From Eopsaltria australis (Eukaryota; Chordata; Aves; Passeriformes; Petroicidae), in the NCBI GenBank assembly GCA_034509425.1, contig JAVTVJ010000068.1, positions 1,922,001 to 1,986,000 on the forward strand: DNA of 64,000 bases. Direction: 5' to 3'. Made by a program: the position numbers and the translations under genes. Shown one piece after another: positions 12,850-23,640 of this stretch; within the stretch, counting starts at the first letter, position 1, and every line of letters begins with the position of its first letter. The notes beneath the pieces were generated by a model. The model searched no databases. It saw nothing but the letters and a program-made list of their open reading frames with translations, and was not told the DNA's origin.

Positions 12850-13333
12850 AGACCACAATATAAGAAAGACTTAAAGCTATTAGAGGGTGTCCAGAGAAGG
12901 GCAACAAAGATGGTGAAGGGCCTTGAGGAGAAGCCATATGAGGAGCAGCTGAGATCACTTGGTCTGTTCAGCCTGAAGGAGACTGAGGGGAGACCTCACT
13001 GAAGTTACAACTTCCTCATGAGGGGAGCGGAGGGGCAGGCACTGATCTCTCCCCTGTGGTGATCAGTGACAGAACCCAAGGGAATGGCCTGAAGTTGTGT
13101 CAGGGGAGGTTTAGCTTGGATATCAGGAGAAGGTTCTTCCCTCAGAGGGTGGTTGGGCACTGGAACAGGCTCTCCAGGGAAGTGGTCACAACAAGCCTGA
13201 CAGAGTTCAAGAAGCATTGGGACAATACTGCTGGACACATGTGACTCTTGGAGATGGTTCTGCACAGGGCCAGGAGCCGGACTTGATGATCCTTGGGGGT
13301 CCCTTCCAACCCAGCATATTTTGTGATTTAGCA
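12850..13333 (+). mobile_element. CR1 LINE fragment, sense, 3' part
   Basis: Good match in order to a CR1 3' end: 'gtccagagaagggcaacaaagatggtgaagggcc', 'gaggagcagctgagatcacttggtctgttcagcc', 'aatggcctgaagttgtgtcaggggaggtttagc', 'ggttgggcactggaacaggctctccagggaagtgg' and the tail 'cttgatgatccttgggggtcccttccaaccc'. The + frame at 13056-13244 retains residues such as [19 protein letters not shown] from the end of ORF2. It is 5'-truncated and not mobile. It appears less decayed than the copies at 2995 and 49845. Confidence 0.93.
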
Positions 13334-16300
13334 TACCTACTTCTTTTAACACAGCTGGCAAGACCACAGATCTCTGTTCCTTTCTGTTTACTCTGGTGAA
13401 TGCTGCAAACTAACCTTAACACAGACACTACCTGAGATATCCAATTCAGGAGCACAAGCAGTGTTGCAGAGATGGAAACCCACCTTTAAACTCTCCCACT
13501 CTTCTCCCTAAAGAACCAAAGCACCAGCCAAACAACGAAACAGTCAGACCTTAGATGGAAAGAACTGCCCTCAGAAAATGAAGTCAGTCTCCACTGACTT
13601 CACAGGGACTCGGGAGAAGTACAGTTTTAAGGTGACTTTCAGGTAAGCAGAGTTTGTTCCTCTCAAATGCAAACATGTTAAGCAGGAAGTTGATGGGTGT
13701 AGTGTGATTCTAATTCATCTTCTTACTTCAATGGCTTTTTGACAATTTGGCCATTCATCTGGCGGAGACATAGGAGAAGTGGGTCCTGGAGGACAGCCAG
13801 CATTATGGAGTTGGCCTGATGGATAACCAGAATAATTATTCAAGTGGATGGTCTGATACAACTTAATACGTATTTTAAATTTTATATGTTTCAAAATCTC
13901 TGATCATCTGACATGTTTTCAAACCGTGCTAAGCCAAAAGAGTCTTGAGGAATTGCTAAACCAGATGTCATGCATCTTTCTCTTAGGTGCATTTCTTGAG
14001 GCATTCTGAGAACACTGGGTTCTCAATGACTGGGGCAGACTTGGCTTAGAATTTCATGGGCATCTGATTTATTTCCCCTGAGTGTATGTTGTGCTTTTTT
14101 AAAGAGGGACCTCTTGGAGGAAGGGGAGGTGGGTCCTTCCCCAAGGGACACCAAGTGTGTTCAAAGAGAGAAGGTTCAGGAGACTGTAGGATACACTGAG
14201 AATGTAAGTTGTAGAAGGGGGTCTGGACACCATGCGTGGTTTGATTTAGAAGACGACAACAAAGATGATAGAGCAGGCCAGCAGGCTTTGGAGGTGAAGG
14301 GAGGAATTTCTAGAAGACTAGAGCAGACAAAGCAGACTTTGCAGCCAATCAGAAATCTGTAAAGTTAGCTTCAATCAGCGACTACCCTTCAGAACACACT
14401 GGACTTGTAAGAACTCTGTAGAAGATTCAGTTTCTCTCTATGTCTTCTTTTGTCTCCTCTTTAAAAAGTTAAGATTTTAGGTTTTAGTTTTCATTCAGAC
14501 AAAACTTTTATTTCTGAGAGTAATGCAGACATGCAAAAACCTAACTTTGAACGAATCATCCAGCGGAAAAAAGTGCTTTAGCATATTGTAAACAAATAGT
14601 TGTACTAATCTCAGCAGAGAAATACAAAAAGCCTTTAATAGGACATTTATATCATCTTAAAACCACTCATAAGGTACTCACTGGACTGATTTAAAACTAC
14701 AGTCGCAAAAGTATTTAACGGAACATAAAGTGAGCAGCCCCTTTCCTCATCCCTTCCTTACTGCTTTGCTGCAAGTAAAATGAAAAATCCCATTTAGCTC
14801 TGTGTTCCTTGCTCCATGAAGCCAGCAAGCTCCCTGACAGTTTCACTGATCCTATTCTGGCTGCTAAGCTCCAACATAGTTCTGAACCCCCAGCCATTTT
14901 ATGAGGGCAGCAGTGATTTGAAAATACCAGTGCCTGACATTTTCATGGAACAAGTCCTGATTTCTTGAATTTGACTAAAATTCCATTAACCTATAGCTAG
15001 AGAAACTGAAGTGATAGGTTGGGCAGTGGGAACTTGTGCATTGATGTATGACAGTTTTCCCACTGGCTTTGTGGAAACTGTGCTATGTTTCTTTTTTTAC
15101 AAGAGCTAGGAATATCTGCTAAGTATGTTACTGCTCTTTCATGAAACAGAATCACTTTTAATCCATTTATTATTTTGCATTTGGATGTAAAATGCTTATC
15201 TGTAGAAGATCTGGGTGCACATTACAAAATTTAGATCAGAATTAGGCAACCATTTCTGTGACAACCCCCACATAGCACCAAAATAGCTGCTCTGAAAAGG
15301 AGTGATATGAGGCACATGATTAAATGTCAGTGAATTCTAAAGACTGTTTCTACTAGGGAGCACAAAGAAAGTGATCTCACATTGTGCTCTAAAATGTCTC
15401 TACCCTGTAAGCTGATCTGCACAGACTGATGGTTCTTATGCTGTGCATTGGCTCTTTGACTCTCCTTTGACTCTAGAAGGTGTGCATGTCCATTTGCGAG
15501 ATCAAGGTGCATGATCTAGGCTGAAACAGCCTGCCCTGGGGAATGCTCTGCAGCTCATCTCTTTGCTTTCAACTTCAGGGCGTAGCATGCTGCAAAGGGG
15601 GAAGGGTAAAACAGGTCTGAGATAATGAGCATGGAGACAAAACAGGTTACAGATTTCACCCAGACTAGAGCTGGCAGCTGAAGAAGTGAGTACAGGTGTG
15701 AAGCTCTCTTGTCAATGTTTCTTAATGATCTGGGCAAACAGATTCCTGTTAGCAGAAAACATGGCACAAATGCCTTTGCATGCAGGTTTCCCAGGTATGT
15801 GACAGGCCACTTGCTGATGGGTACTGGAAGGCTGGTTTTCTATTTCCTCCTAACTGAAAACATTAGGTTTGTACGTTGTAGTAAGTAAATAGTTTTCCAA
15901 ATGCACCATATTTACAGAATACCTTTCATCAACTGTAGTACATTTCTAAAAATTGCACACACATTCCTAAGAAAATTATGTGAACTTTATGTCATGTTAT
16001 TGTCCCTTTCAGCTTTGCAGACCCCACTGGTCTTTCCACATACCATATACCCAAGACAATTACTCTGCAGTATGTATTGTTAAGACACATTATGGACTCA
16101 GTTTCTGCCCTAGAATAACTACAGAGCCTGAACAAAAATCAAAATCTTAGTGACACTCACCAGCGGTCACTTGAATAAACAGAAATCTCTTGAACACGCA
16201 AGACTCCTTATCAAATTACTTGGTATGCTGAGCAAGTAACTCTCTTACTGTACTTTAGACTACAGTCAGATTTGCAGTCTTCTCTTCTGCCTGGAAAAAA

Positions 16301-19300
16301 ACAGCATTCTTAATGCAAGCCACATGAAATAGCTGCCTGTACACACCTTGCAAGCACAAATTTACACTAAGAACAACCCTGATGCACAGACTGGCTGTTC
16401 TGTTGGTGCTACACTCAGGAATAGCAGCTGCAGTGTGCTGTAACTTAGCTAAGAGCAATTCCTCGTTGAGACCTCACACATAATTCACAGGCCTAGTTGT
16501 ATTAAACCTGCAGTTAAGATCAAAAGAACATATTGTAGTGGATAAAATACGGGGTGTGTGATCTTTCAAACTACAGGCTGGAAATTTTCAGACTACATGC
16601 TGAAGTTTGGCTCTTCAGATACTCAGGCAATTTTGCAAAAGCTGCTTGGTTTTTAAAAGTACTTAGCAATCCCTTTTTCACTTGTGAATGTTTAGTATTA
16701 CTGACAAGTAGGCCACCTGTGAGCAAGTGCCTAAATATGGATTGAGAAAACTAGGTTTTGACACTCAGATACAAATGCTGCGTCTCTGAAGTTCCATTGT
16801 GAAAATCTTTTTTTTTTTTGCTGTTTTTTTTCCTCTCTCTCTCCTCTGTCTGTAAGCTATTTTGCACCTGTGAAATTGCTTTTTTCCCTCTTTGCTCTGA
16901 TGCTTGCATATACTTCTTAGGAAATACACACAGAACAAAAGTTTACAGCATTTCTTGAGTTTCACCATAATGTCCTATTCTAACATGGAAAACAAAACAA
17001 ATACTTTGTGTTAATAAACAGACAAGCTGGCAAATTTTTAATCCATAACTAATATTAGAATCTTCTACTGGGAATAGTAATAGAATAAATTTTTTAAACT
17101 TCATACTACAAACAAAAACAAAGGCTTCCTACCCCAATATGATTCTACCATAACAATCTTGTCCTTGGTTTTGATGATGTCTTAATAGAAAATGGAATAT
17201 GCCTCTGATTTTTAAAATTCAACACATATTTGATCACTTTAATCACAGATAGTACTAGAAAGACTTCAGTGGTAGTACTGTTTTTAACCATTTTATTAAT
17301 TTAAAAATGCACACTTTGATCACTTTCTCTGAAGTTGCCACAAAATTTTCATTCTGCAGTCGATTTTGGTTCAAGAATAAAAAAAGCCCTGATCAAAGGC
17401 AGAATCAGGATTGCCTTTGAGAAAGAGGGTGGATGAGGTTTTACTTTTCCTCAATTTTCCTTTTATTGTAAATAAATTTTAAGCACATGTACTTGCACAT
17501 TAGCATTTCAAATTTCTTTTTTTCTGATTCATCTCTATATATTTCCTTATGGTTTGTGAAGTCATATTTATTCAACCAACACTTAAAACACGTGCTTAAC
17601 TTTGTGATTGTTTCAAGTTATATTTTAGACTAAGTAAAGGCATGAATAGGGCTGATTATAAGCATGTCTAAGATTTTCTTGAATTGGGTCCATTTGTCAG
17701 TAAAAGAGCAACAGTAGATAACAGTTCTTTCCATATTCTGATTCGAATATTTCATATATACCCATTCCAGAAAACTGAATCCTTTTTAATAATTTAATTT
17801 TAAAATAACTAATGCATTAGCATTGTCTTATTAATTGAAGTAGAAAATGTTACTCTCTTCATGTTGTCTAAGGTCCTCTTCCTTACCTTGATCTCATCTG
17901 TGTATTGCAGCATAGGCAAATATTCTATTTAATGCTGTTTTTTAATGTTACAGGTTCAATATACTGCAAAAGTTTTCAGTTCATAATAGCAACCAGTAGT
18001 TTTTGTTAACTGTCTTGATAACAGATCTGCGTATATAGGTTTAACTACATATATCTAGCTTCAGCAGAATTGTTGCATCAGTTGAAATATTCTTGCTTAT
18101 ATTGCTCTATGCAATTCAGTATCCTTTAGGCTTCTAGATTTGTTTCTTAATTGGCAAGAAAGGAAATCTTACCTGCTATTTAAATTTTCTATCTATGATC
18201 TAATTTTGCACTTGTTTGTGCCATAGCACATCCACCACGCTAAATTATTCAGCAAAATTGAAAACATGCAGGGCCCAACAGTCTGCACAGGTCAATAAAA
18301 AAATAGGCCTGAAAAAACTCTGTTTGACACAGGTGCCAAAAATGTCATGTAGAAGGTGGTGCATAGATTCAAGGTAAGCAGAGGGGCTTCTTGATAATGC
18401 TGTAAATGTAGACATTGAGAAAATCTGTAATGATTACAGTTTTTTTTATATAGTATAGTGTTGGTAAGCAGCAGCATATAGAAATGGATCCTAAAAAATG
18501 CATGTTTCAAAGGCTCAAGGCTGAATAAAAGAATGTAACAGTTTAAAATACAAGTACCCAGAGCACTACAGGACTTACTACATGACAGAATCATAACCAA
18601 CTATCTTTAGAAATAACATTCAGTAAGAAGAAGATGACAATGACAGAATATCTTCCTTTAAGACTTTGCATCACCAGTTATGTATTAACACCATCTTACT
18701 CAATGGATTTTATTATCACATTTCTCTACACATTGTTGCCATTTGGATATGAGTAATATCAAGCACTGCAGAAAAAATCCTAGAATCTTCAGCTCTTCTC
18801 TAAAAAAGCCATTCCAACTTGATGAATTTTAAACCATTTTGAAGATGAGACACAGCACTTTAAAGTACCTTTTAAAGGATTCCAAATCATTAAAAACCCT
18901 ACTTGACTAGTCTTAAAAAAACTATAGTGATGAGTTTTTAATTCACTGGGAGAAAAACTTGTGAGACCTACAGAAGTATAAAAATATTATGTCTTTGCTT
19001 TAGGATTCTACCTGTCTTCATTTAAATTTGATGCATCTTGTAAATGACAAGAGAAACTATTGGTCCAGCTGCAAGGCTAGAAGTTTGTGCTGTGTGGTAT
19101 CCAGGAAAGCCCAAAGCATCTTCTTCTGGGGATTATTTAGTGCCTCAGAAGGAAAAATTAAAAACCTCAAAAGTCAGGAACAAAAAAATAAGTGTTTCTT
19201 CATGTCAGTTGTAAAGATATAAACAATGCATCTTCATAGCAGATTCTCTAGGACCAAAACAACAGGGTCTTCAAAAAAACCTAAGTCTTTACAGTGCTTG

Positions 19301-22300
19301 ATTTTACAGATTACTTGGTTTTAAAGTTTAGATAACATAACATTCCTGTCTGCATTACAAATACCTGCCATTTCCTTCAGAACAAGGAGCATCATAAAAT
19401 GACACAGACTCCCTTTTTTAAAAATGCCTATGAAACTGCTATACTATATGAAGTTAAGGCTTTTACTGGCCCACAGTCTACACAAAGATATCTATGATTA
19501 CACAAAGCATTAGTACTAAGTGTCCTAATTTGATTACTTTGGCCAGGAATAATAAAAAGGTAATAGTACATGGTAACAAAGCACCCTCAAAAAGATGTAT
19601 TTACTATGCTATTCTAAAAAAAAAAAAAAAAAAGTAAAAAGCCAGGTAAGAATTCAGCCAGGAATAGATGTCAGATTCCTAGTTTAAGATTAGGAATGTT
19701 CATGTTCAATTATTATTTGTTACTGAGATACTGAGTACATGTTGGTTTGCTGTCTCAGGCTGTCTGTTCTCATTCAGTGTTTACATGCACCTCTGTCACA
19801 TTCAAATGGGTTTTATTTCACCTGACTTCAGTCATCTGGAAGACAGTCCTCTAGTCATCTATGCTTCCTCTCACTGGAGTCAACAAAGGAAATAAAGCAC
19901 CTGCAAAAGGCAATTTGTGTCACTTTTCCTAGAAAGAGATGGTTTGGAGTGATAGGTACCTGTGCACCATAGAGGTAGGGTATGACTAGTTGAGGCTGGA
20001 TCCTGAACTTTTGGTGGTTATTGAGAAAAATCTCACTGTAGTAACTGAAAGGTATAAATGTATGTGCAACAGTTCAGTCATGACACAGTCCAATTGATAC
20101 TCCTGCAAATGAAGATAAAATACCAAAATATTATTTCAATGTACAGTTGATGGCTTCAAAGCCAGTCCAAATTACACATATCAACACTCATTCTTGAAAC
20201 AGAACAACGCCCACCACTTTGCTTCTTTGGGTAGGCAAATTTTAATCTTTTACTATGAGACTGACAATTTTGTATCCCGTTGCTATGACAGCAGAAGCCA
20301 AAGAACCATGAACCAAAGTTCACTCTCATAGCCCAGTCTCCTTTCCCATGTGTGATTCTCACATTGTACAGCTCCAAAAGGTCACCAGAATTTAGCACAG
20401 CAGGAAGGACACTGGTCCAGGTTCTCTTTTCATGTCTCACATCTGGGAGTAAGACTCCTGTGATACTGCTATTAATGGACCTCCAGCACGTCGCCTAGTC
20501 CAAAAGTATCCCCACAGATCTGGAAAATTTGCAATGTTGCAATAGCTTCTGCCTAAGAAGACAAAAATCTAAAAGTATCTACAAACACCACAATACTACA
20601 TGTATCTATTTGGAATGCCAAAGAAAGAGGAGATAATTTCAGCTTCATTTCAAATTTTAATGACTTTCATATAGGCCTATCATTTTGGGTACACACCCTG
20701 TGTTTACCATACTGAAGTTTATAAACAACAATCTTTTTTATTTCTTAGTCTTCATTTTGCTAGGCAAAACTCTTTTTTTTCATACGATTGACTCTTCGTT
20801 ACCTTTAACTCTCCTGCACCTGCTCTCATTTTTCACAAATGTACTTTTTGAATAAGCTGAGTATGGCATTTCTGATCAGATCTTATTGTTTCTGCTTTTC
20901 TATATATCTCTACTGGAAACACTTCAGCCGGTATATCCTAGGATCACATTTGCCTGTCCACTGAAAGACCCTGAAACCACAGAAGTTCTAGTGACCCCTT
21001 AGAATTTCTTAATTTCTCTGGCACTATGCTTTAAGGCACCTTTATGTGAGAAGCCTTGGAGCATGAACTGCTCAAGATGAGAACATTGTTTGATACAGAA
21101 CATATGTGCTTAATTTTATATACGGTGTATCATTTCATCAGCTTCAGTTAGCTTTGTAGGATCTTGGCCTATCTCCTCAGTCTATAAATAAATAATGACA
21201 GATTTATAAATAAATCAGTTTCTAACCAGCTGAAACTGTGTTATCTTTGTAGCTTTTACCAATCAATAGAGCAGCATGAATGACAGGCACAGGTTCTGCA
21301 GTTTTAAAAAAAAATCTAGTATAACAATAAATAAATACACTAAGTACCACATAAATATTTTGATGCACTAGCACAAAATATTTCATATGGTGTTTCAGAA
21401 TATGCTCAAGATGTTTACATCTATGCTAGGCCAGCAAGTGCTTTTTAGCTGGCAGTTCAATGTTCTCCCAATATAAACAGATGATCAATCATCCTTTGTT
21501 GCTATTGTTTTAAAGAATAGTTTGAAACCCAATTCAGAGTGAGTGTTAGTACGGCCTGTTCTTTTAGTTCTCTTATCAATACAAGTTTTAATATTAAAAA
21601 AGTGCATTGTTTTCATCTGGCTGCAGGAGTGTATGTGTTAAGCTCTACTGCAATTTTCTAAGTTCTTGGTTGGTGGGAGAGTGCAGGTGCAAGTATGCAC
21701 AAGAGACTGAAACTCTGTAAAGGCATGAAGTAAAGCACATATCAATCTATTCAGAGAACAAACACACAAATGAAAGCACTTCAGTGGAGAAAATTCATTC
21801 CCATACTGAGAATTATAGTATTACAGCGTGTATAGTTTGTGTGGAGATGAATTTGAATTTCACCTGCCTTCCTATTCTGCTCACTCAGAGGAAACTTATG
21901 GAGACGTAAACTCCAGTGCCTCATTTAAAGCCTGATGCAAGACATAAGTGCAAGGTGATGCATCTGTACTGTTCTTGTGTCAGGAGTCCTGGATTTATCA
22001 TTTTTCCACAAGATGTGGTATGAAGAATGCTTGATTTTAATTATGTTGCCATAAACTGGCCTTGTCATGTTCCTGTCACAACGAGGACTCTGTTCGTTCG
22101 GGTCTCTTTCGTGGCATGGATAGAGAGGTCACAGGATGGTGGCAGAAGCCAGGAGGTGGATTTCAGCCTGGTGCCTGTCCTCGGTCTGATGAGCACTCTA
22201 TGCGAGGGCTGAAAGCCAAAAGGCCCCTCCCCATCCTGGAGGTTGCATGGAGCAGTGTGACCGTCGAAGGAAAGACGGCTCCCTGCTTTCTCAAGTTTTT

Positions 22301-22369
22301 GCTTTGCAAGGCCCAGGGTGCTGCTCCCGGTCTGGGGAGGTGTCCTCTGCTACTTACCAGCACTCCCCT
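13334..22369. other. Upstream intergenic DNA of the FRMPD4 promoter, no gene recognised
   Basis: About 9 kb of AT-rich sequence with no supported exon, tRNA or identifiable transposon. A somewhat richer patch at 14100-14400 has a weak LTR-like look (see findings). A 19-base A run lies at 19616-19634. The - strand frame at 20156-20440 (94 codons) and the frame at 18292-18600 (-) have no domain that I can identify. Distal regulatory elements for the downstream promoter may lie here but cannot be named from sequence alone. Confidence 0.45.
19616..19634. repeat. Poly-A run (19 A)
   Basis: Nineteen consecutive A residues after 'gctattct' and before 'gtaaaaagcc'. I see no transposon body or processed-gene copy 5' of it, so it is recorded as simple sequence. 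Confidence 0.9.
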
Positions 22370-22800
22370 TCCCCTCTCGCTCAGCGTTCCGGCCGCTGCC
22401 CCGGGGAACCGCGGCCGTGCCGCTCACACCCCGACCCCTTGCCCTCCTCCCGGGCACCGCGGCTCCGGGAGGCCCTGGGGGAGCCCTGGGCTCGGCCCGG
22501 CGGCCGCAGCGCCGCCTCGGGCTGGAGCGGCCGGTCGGCGCTCGCCGGGGTCGCCGCCCGAGCCCTGCGCTGCCCCAGCGGAGCGGACACACCGCCGGCG
22601 AGAGGAGAGGCTGCCCCGATCCACCCTGCGCTCTCCTCGGCACCCCCGCCGCCTCCCTCCTCTGGGCTACTGCAGAGGGGCGGTGGAGCGCTGCCGCCTC
22701 CCCTCCGGCTCCCGGGGCGCGGGCTGCGGGCAGCGCTCCTGCAGGACAGCCCCGGCGCCCGCTCCGTGCCCGGACTTACCCGGGAGAGCGCACGGCAGGC

Positions 22801-22834
22801 GGGGAGCGGGGCGGGGGGGAGCGGAGGGGGAGGG
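22801..22834 (+). promoter_or_regulatory. G-rich tract, quadruplex-capable, with GC box
   Basis: Five G tracts (4, 4, 7, 5 and 3 G) are separated by loops of one to five bases between 22801 and 22834. The pattern satisfies the usual G-quadruplex rule, and the tract includes a GC box. It lies just upstream of the first upstream ATG at 22845, so it is either core promoter or 5' leader. Confidence 0.7.
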
Positions 22835-22864
22835 CTGCGCGCAGATGAGCGCTGGTCCTGCGAG

Positions 22865-22900
22865 ATGCTGCACGCCCAGCTCCCCGCCGGAGGGGGGTAG
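22865..22900 (+). other. Short upstream ORF, 11 codons
   Basis: ATG at 22865 (G at -3) reads MLHAQLPAGGG and stops with TAG at 22898-22900. It overlaps the longer upstream ORF in another frame. It matters only if transcription starts 5' of it. Confidence 0.4.
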
Positions 22901-22979
22901 CAGCCGCTGTCTTCGCCGGCTCCTGCTTTTTTGCAAGGGCTGTTGCTGCCGCTGGACGCAACCTTCTCCCGACATGGAG

Positions 22980-23012
22980 CTGCTGCCGCTGCCGCCGCCG
23001 CCGCTGCTGCTG
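22980..23012 (+). repeat. CTG/CCG triplet tract in the leader
   Basis: An eleven-triplet stretch of CTG and CCG units, including four CCG in a row and then three CTG, lies immediately upstream of the FRMPD4 start codon. It is GC-rich triplet DNA of the kind that varies in length between individuals. Confidence 0.85.
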
Positions 23013-23014
23013 GA

Positions 23015-23024
23015 GTGAGTGAGT
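23015..23024 (+). other. Two overlapping perfect splice-donor motifs in the leader
   Basis: GTGAGT occurs at 23015-23020 and again at 23019-23024, both upstream of the FRMPD4 ATG. Each is a full match to the +1 to +6 donor consensus, better at +4 than the donor at 23095. Use of either would remove the normal start codon from the mRNA. There is no transcript evidence in hand. Confidence 0.45.
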
Positions 23025-23049
23025 GTGACGGGCAGAGCTAGCCGGCCGC

Positions 23050-23067
23050 ATGGATGGATGTGTTTAG
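23050..23067 (+). other. Minimal upstream ORF overlapping the FRMPD4 start
   Basis: ATG at 23050 reads MDGCV and stops at TAG 23065-23067, out of frame with and overlapping the main ATG at 23054. Scanning ribosomes meet this ATG first. Neither ATG has a good -3 base, so leaky scanning or short back-stepping would be needed to start FRMPD4. Confidence 0.6.
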
Positions 23068-23094
23068 CTTTGTGAAGATTGGGAAGCTCTCCGG
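23054..23094 (+). CDS. FRMPD4: FRMPD4 first coding exon (partial gene)
   Basis: The 41 coding bases read MDVFSFVKIGKLS plus GG, the first two bases of a Gly codon, and stop at a splice donor CGG|GTAGGT (23095). As I remember the family, FRMPD4 (Preso) proteins begin MDVFSFVKIAKLSS, so 12 of 13 full residues agree and the split codon 14 (Ser in human, Gly here) keeps the same phase. FRMPD4 is a WW-PDZ-FERM scaffold that binds PSD-95 and metabotropic glutamate receptor partners at excitatory synapses and promotes dendritic spine formation. Only this amino-terminal leader is in the window; no WW, PDZ or FERM codons are present. The start is fixed by a TAG in the same frame at 23039-23041. Its context is weak (T at -3, G at +4), and a competing ATG lies four bases upstream at 23050. 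Translation past the donor meets TAG at once, which supports splicing here. A paralogue with the same leader is the main alternative. Confidence 0.8.
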
Positions 23095-23170
23095 GTAGGT
23101 GTTTGCCGCCAGCGCGGCTGCTCCGCGAACCGCGGGCGTCCCGCGGCTGCGGGCGCTGCCCGTGTCCTGC

Positions 23171-23191
23171 GGGGGCAGGGAGGGATGGGGG
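23171..23191 (+). promoter_or_regulatory. G-rich tract just inside intron 1, quadruplex-capable
   Basis: G tracts of 5, 3, 3 and 5 separated by loops of one or two bases on the sense strand, 77 bases after the exon 1 donor. Together with the tract at 22801-22834 it brackets exon 1. A further three-tract stretch follows near 23258-23278. Confidence 0.65.
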
Positions 23192-23620
23192 CTGCCCGGC
23201 GGGGGGAGCGTCCGCGCCGCTCCCAACTTCTCTGGCAGCGGGGCGAGGGTCTCGGTGTCGGGGTGGGGCACTGGGGGCTCGCTGTCCCTGGAATCTGCCC
23301 GGGCCCCGCCGATGTCCCCGCGCGGGATGGGTCGTCGCCCTCTCCCTTGCGAAGGGACAATGAACTGCGGCCGCAGTTGGGCGAGAGCGGTACCCTCCTT
23401 GAGACGTCGGCCAGAATGGGCGGCCAGAGTGCTTCCGAAAATGCAAAAGCGGCGACAGGAGCCGGCAGCGGGGCGCGGTGGCGGTGTTTGAGGGGTGTGT
23501 TGGTGTTCGGGGGTGGTGGCCGTGGTGCGGGTATCGGTCATCGCCGGAGCGGGGGCCGAAGTTCCGAGGAGCGAGCAGCCCTGGCCGGGCCGCGCCGCCG
23601 GGGAGGGTCTCGCCCGGCCC

Positions 23621-23640
23621 CTCCGCTCCGCTCCGCTCCA
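23621..23640. repeat. CTCCG pentamer repeat (about 4 units)
   Basis: Three perfect CTCCG units and a fourth with one change, inside the 3' part of the CpG island. Confidence 0.85.

Larger units (their letters stand above)
22845..23018 (+). other. Upstream ORF in the leader (57 codons; internal start at 22974)
   Basis: The frame opens at ATG 22845 (weak context, C at -3) and has an internal in-frame ATG at 22974 with a strong context (G at -3, G at +4). It ends with TGA at 23016-23018, 35 bases before the main start. From the internal ATG the peptide is MELLPLPPPPLLLE. The Pro/Leu run comes from a CTG/CCG triplet tract. It is in a different frame from FRMPD4. Whether the first ATG is in the mRNA depends on the transcription start. 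The likely role, if any, is to lower translation of the main ORF. A coding alternative is described in the findings. Confidence 0.5.

Noticed and set aside
20156..20440. A 94-codon - strand open frame
   Set aside because: There is no recognisable family, no splice sites or promoter beside it, and chance frames of this length are expected in 64 kb.
22062..23018. A 318-codon + strand open frame ending in the leader of FRMPD4
   Set aside because: Its first part lies outside the CpG island and upstream of the likely start site, its composition is low-complexity, and it shows no domain. Only its last section, from 22845 or 22974, is kept as an upstream ORF.
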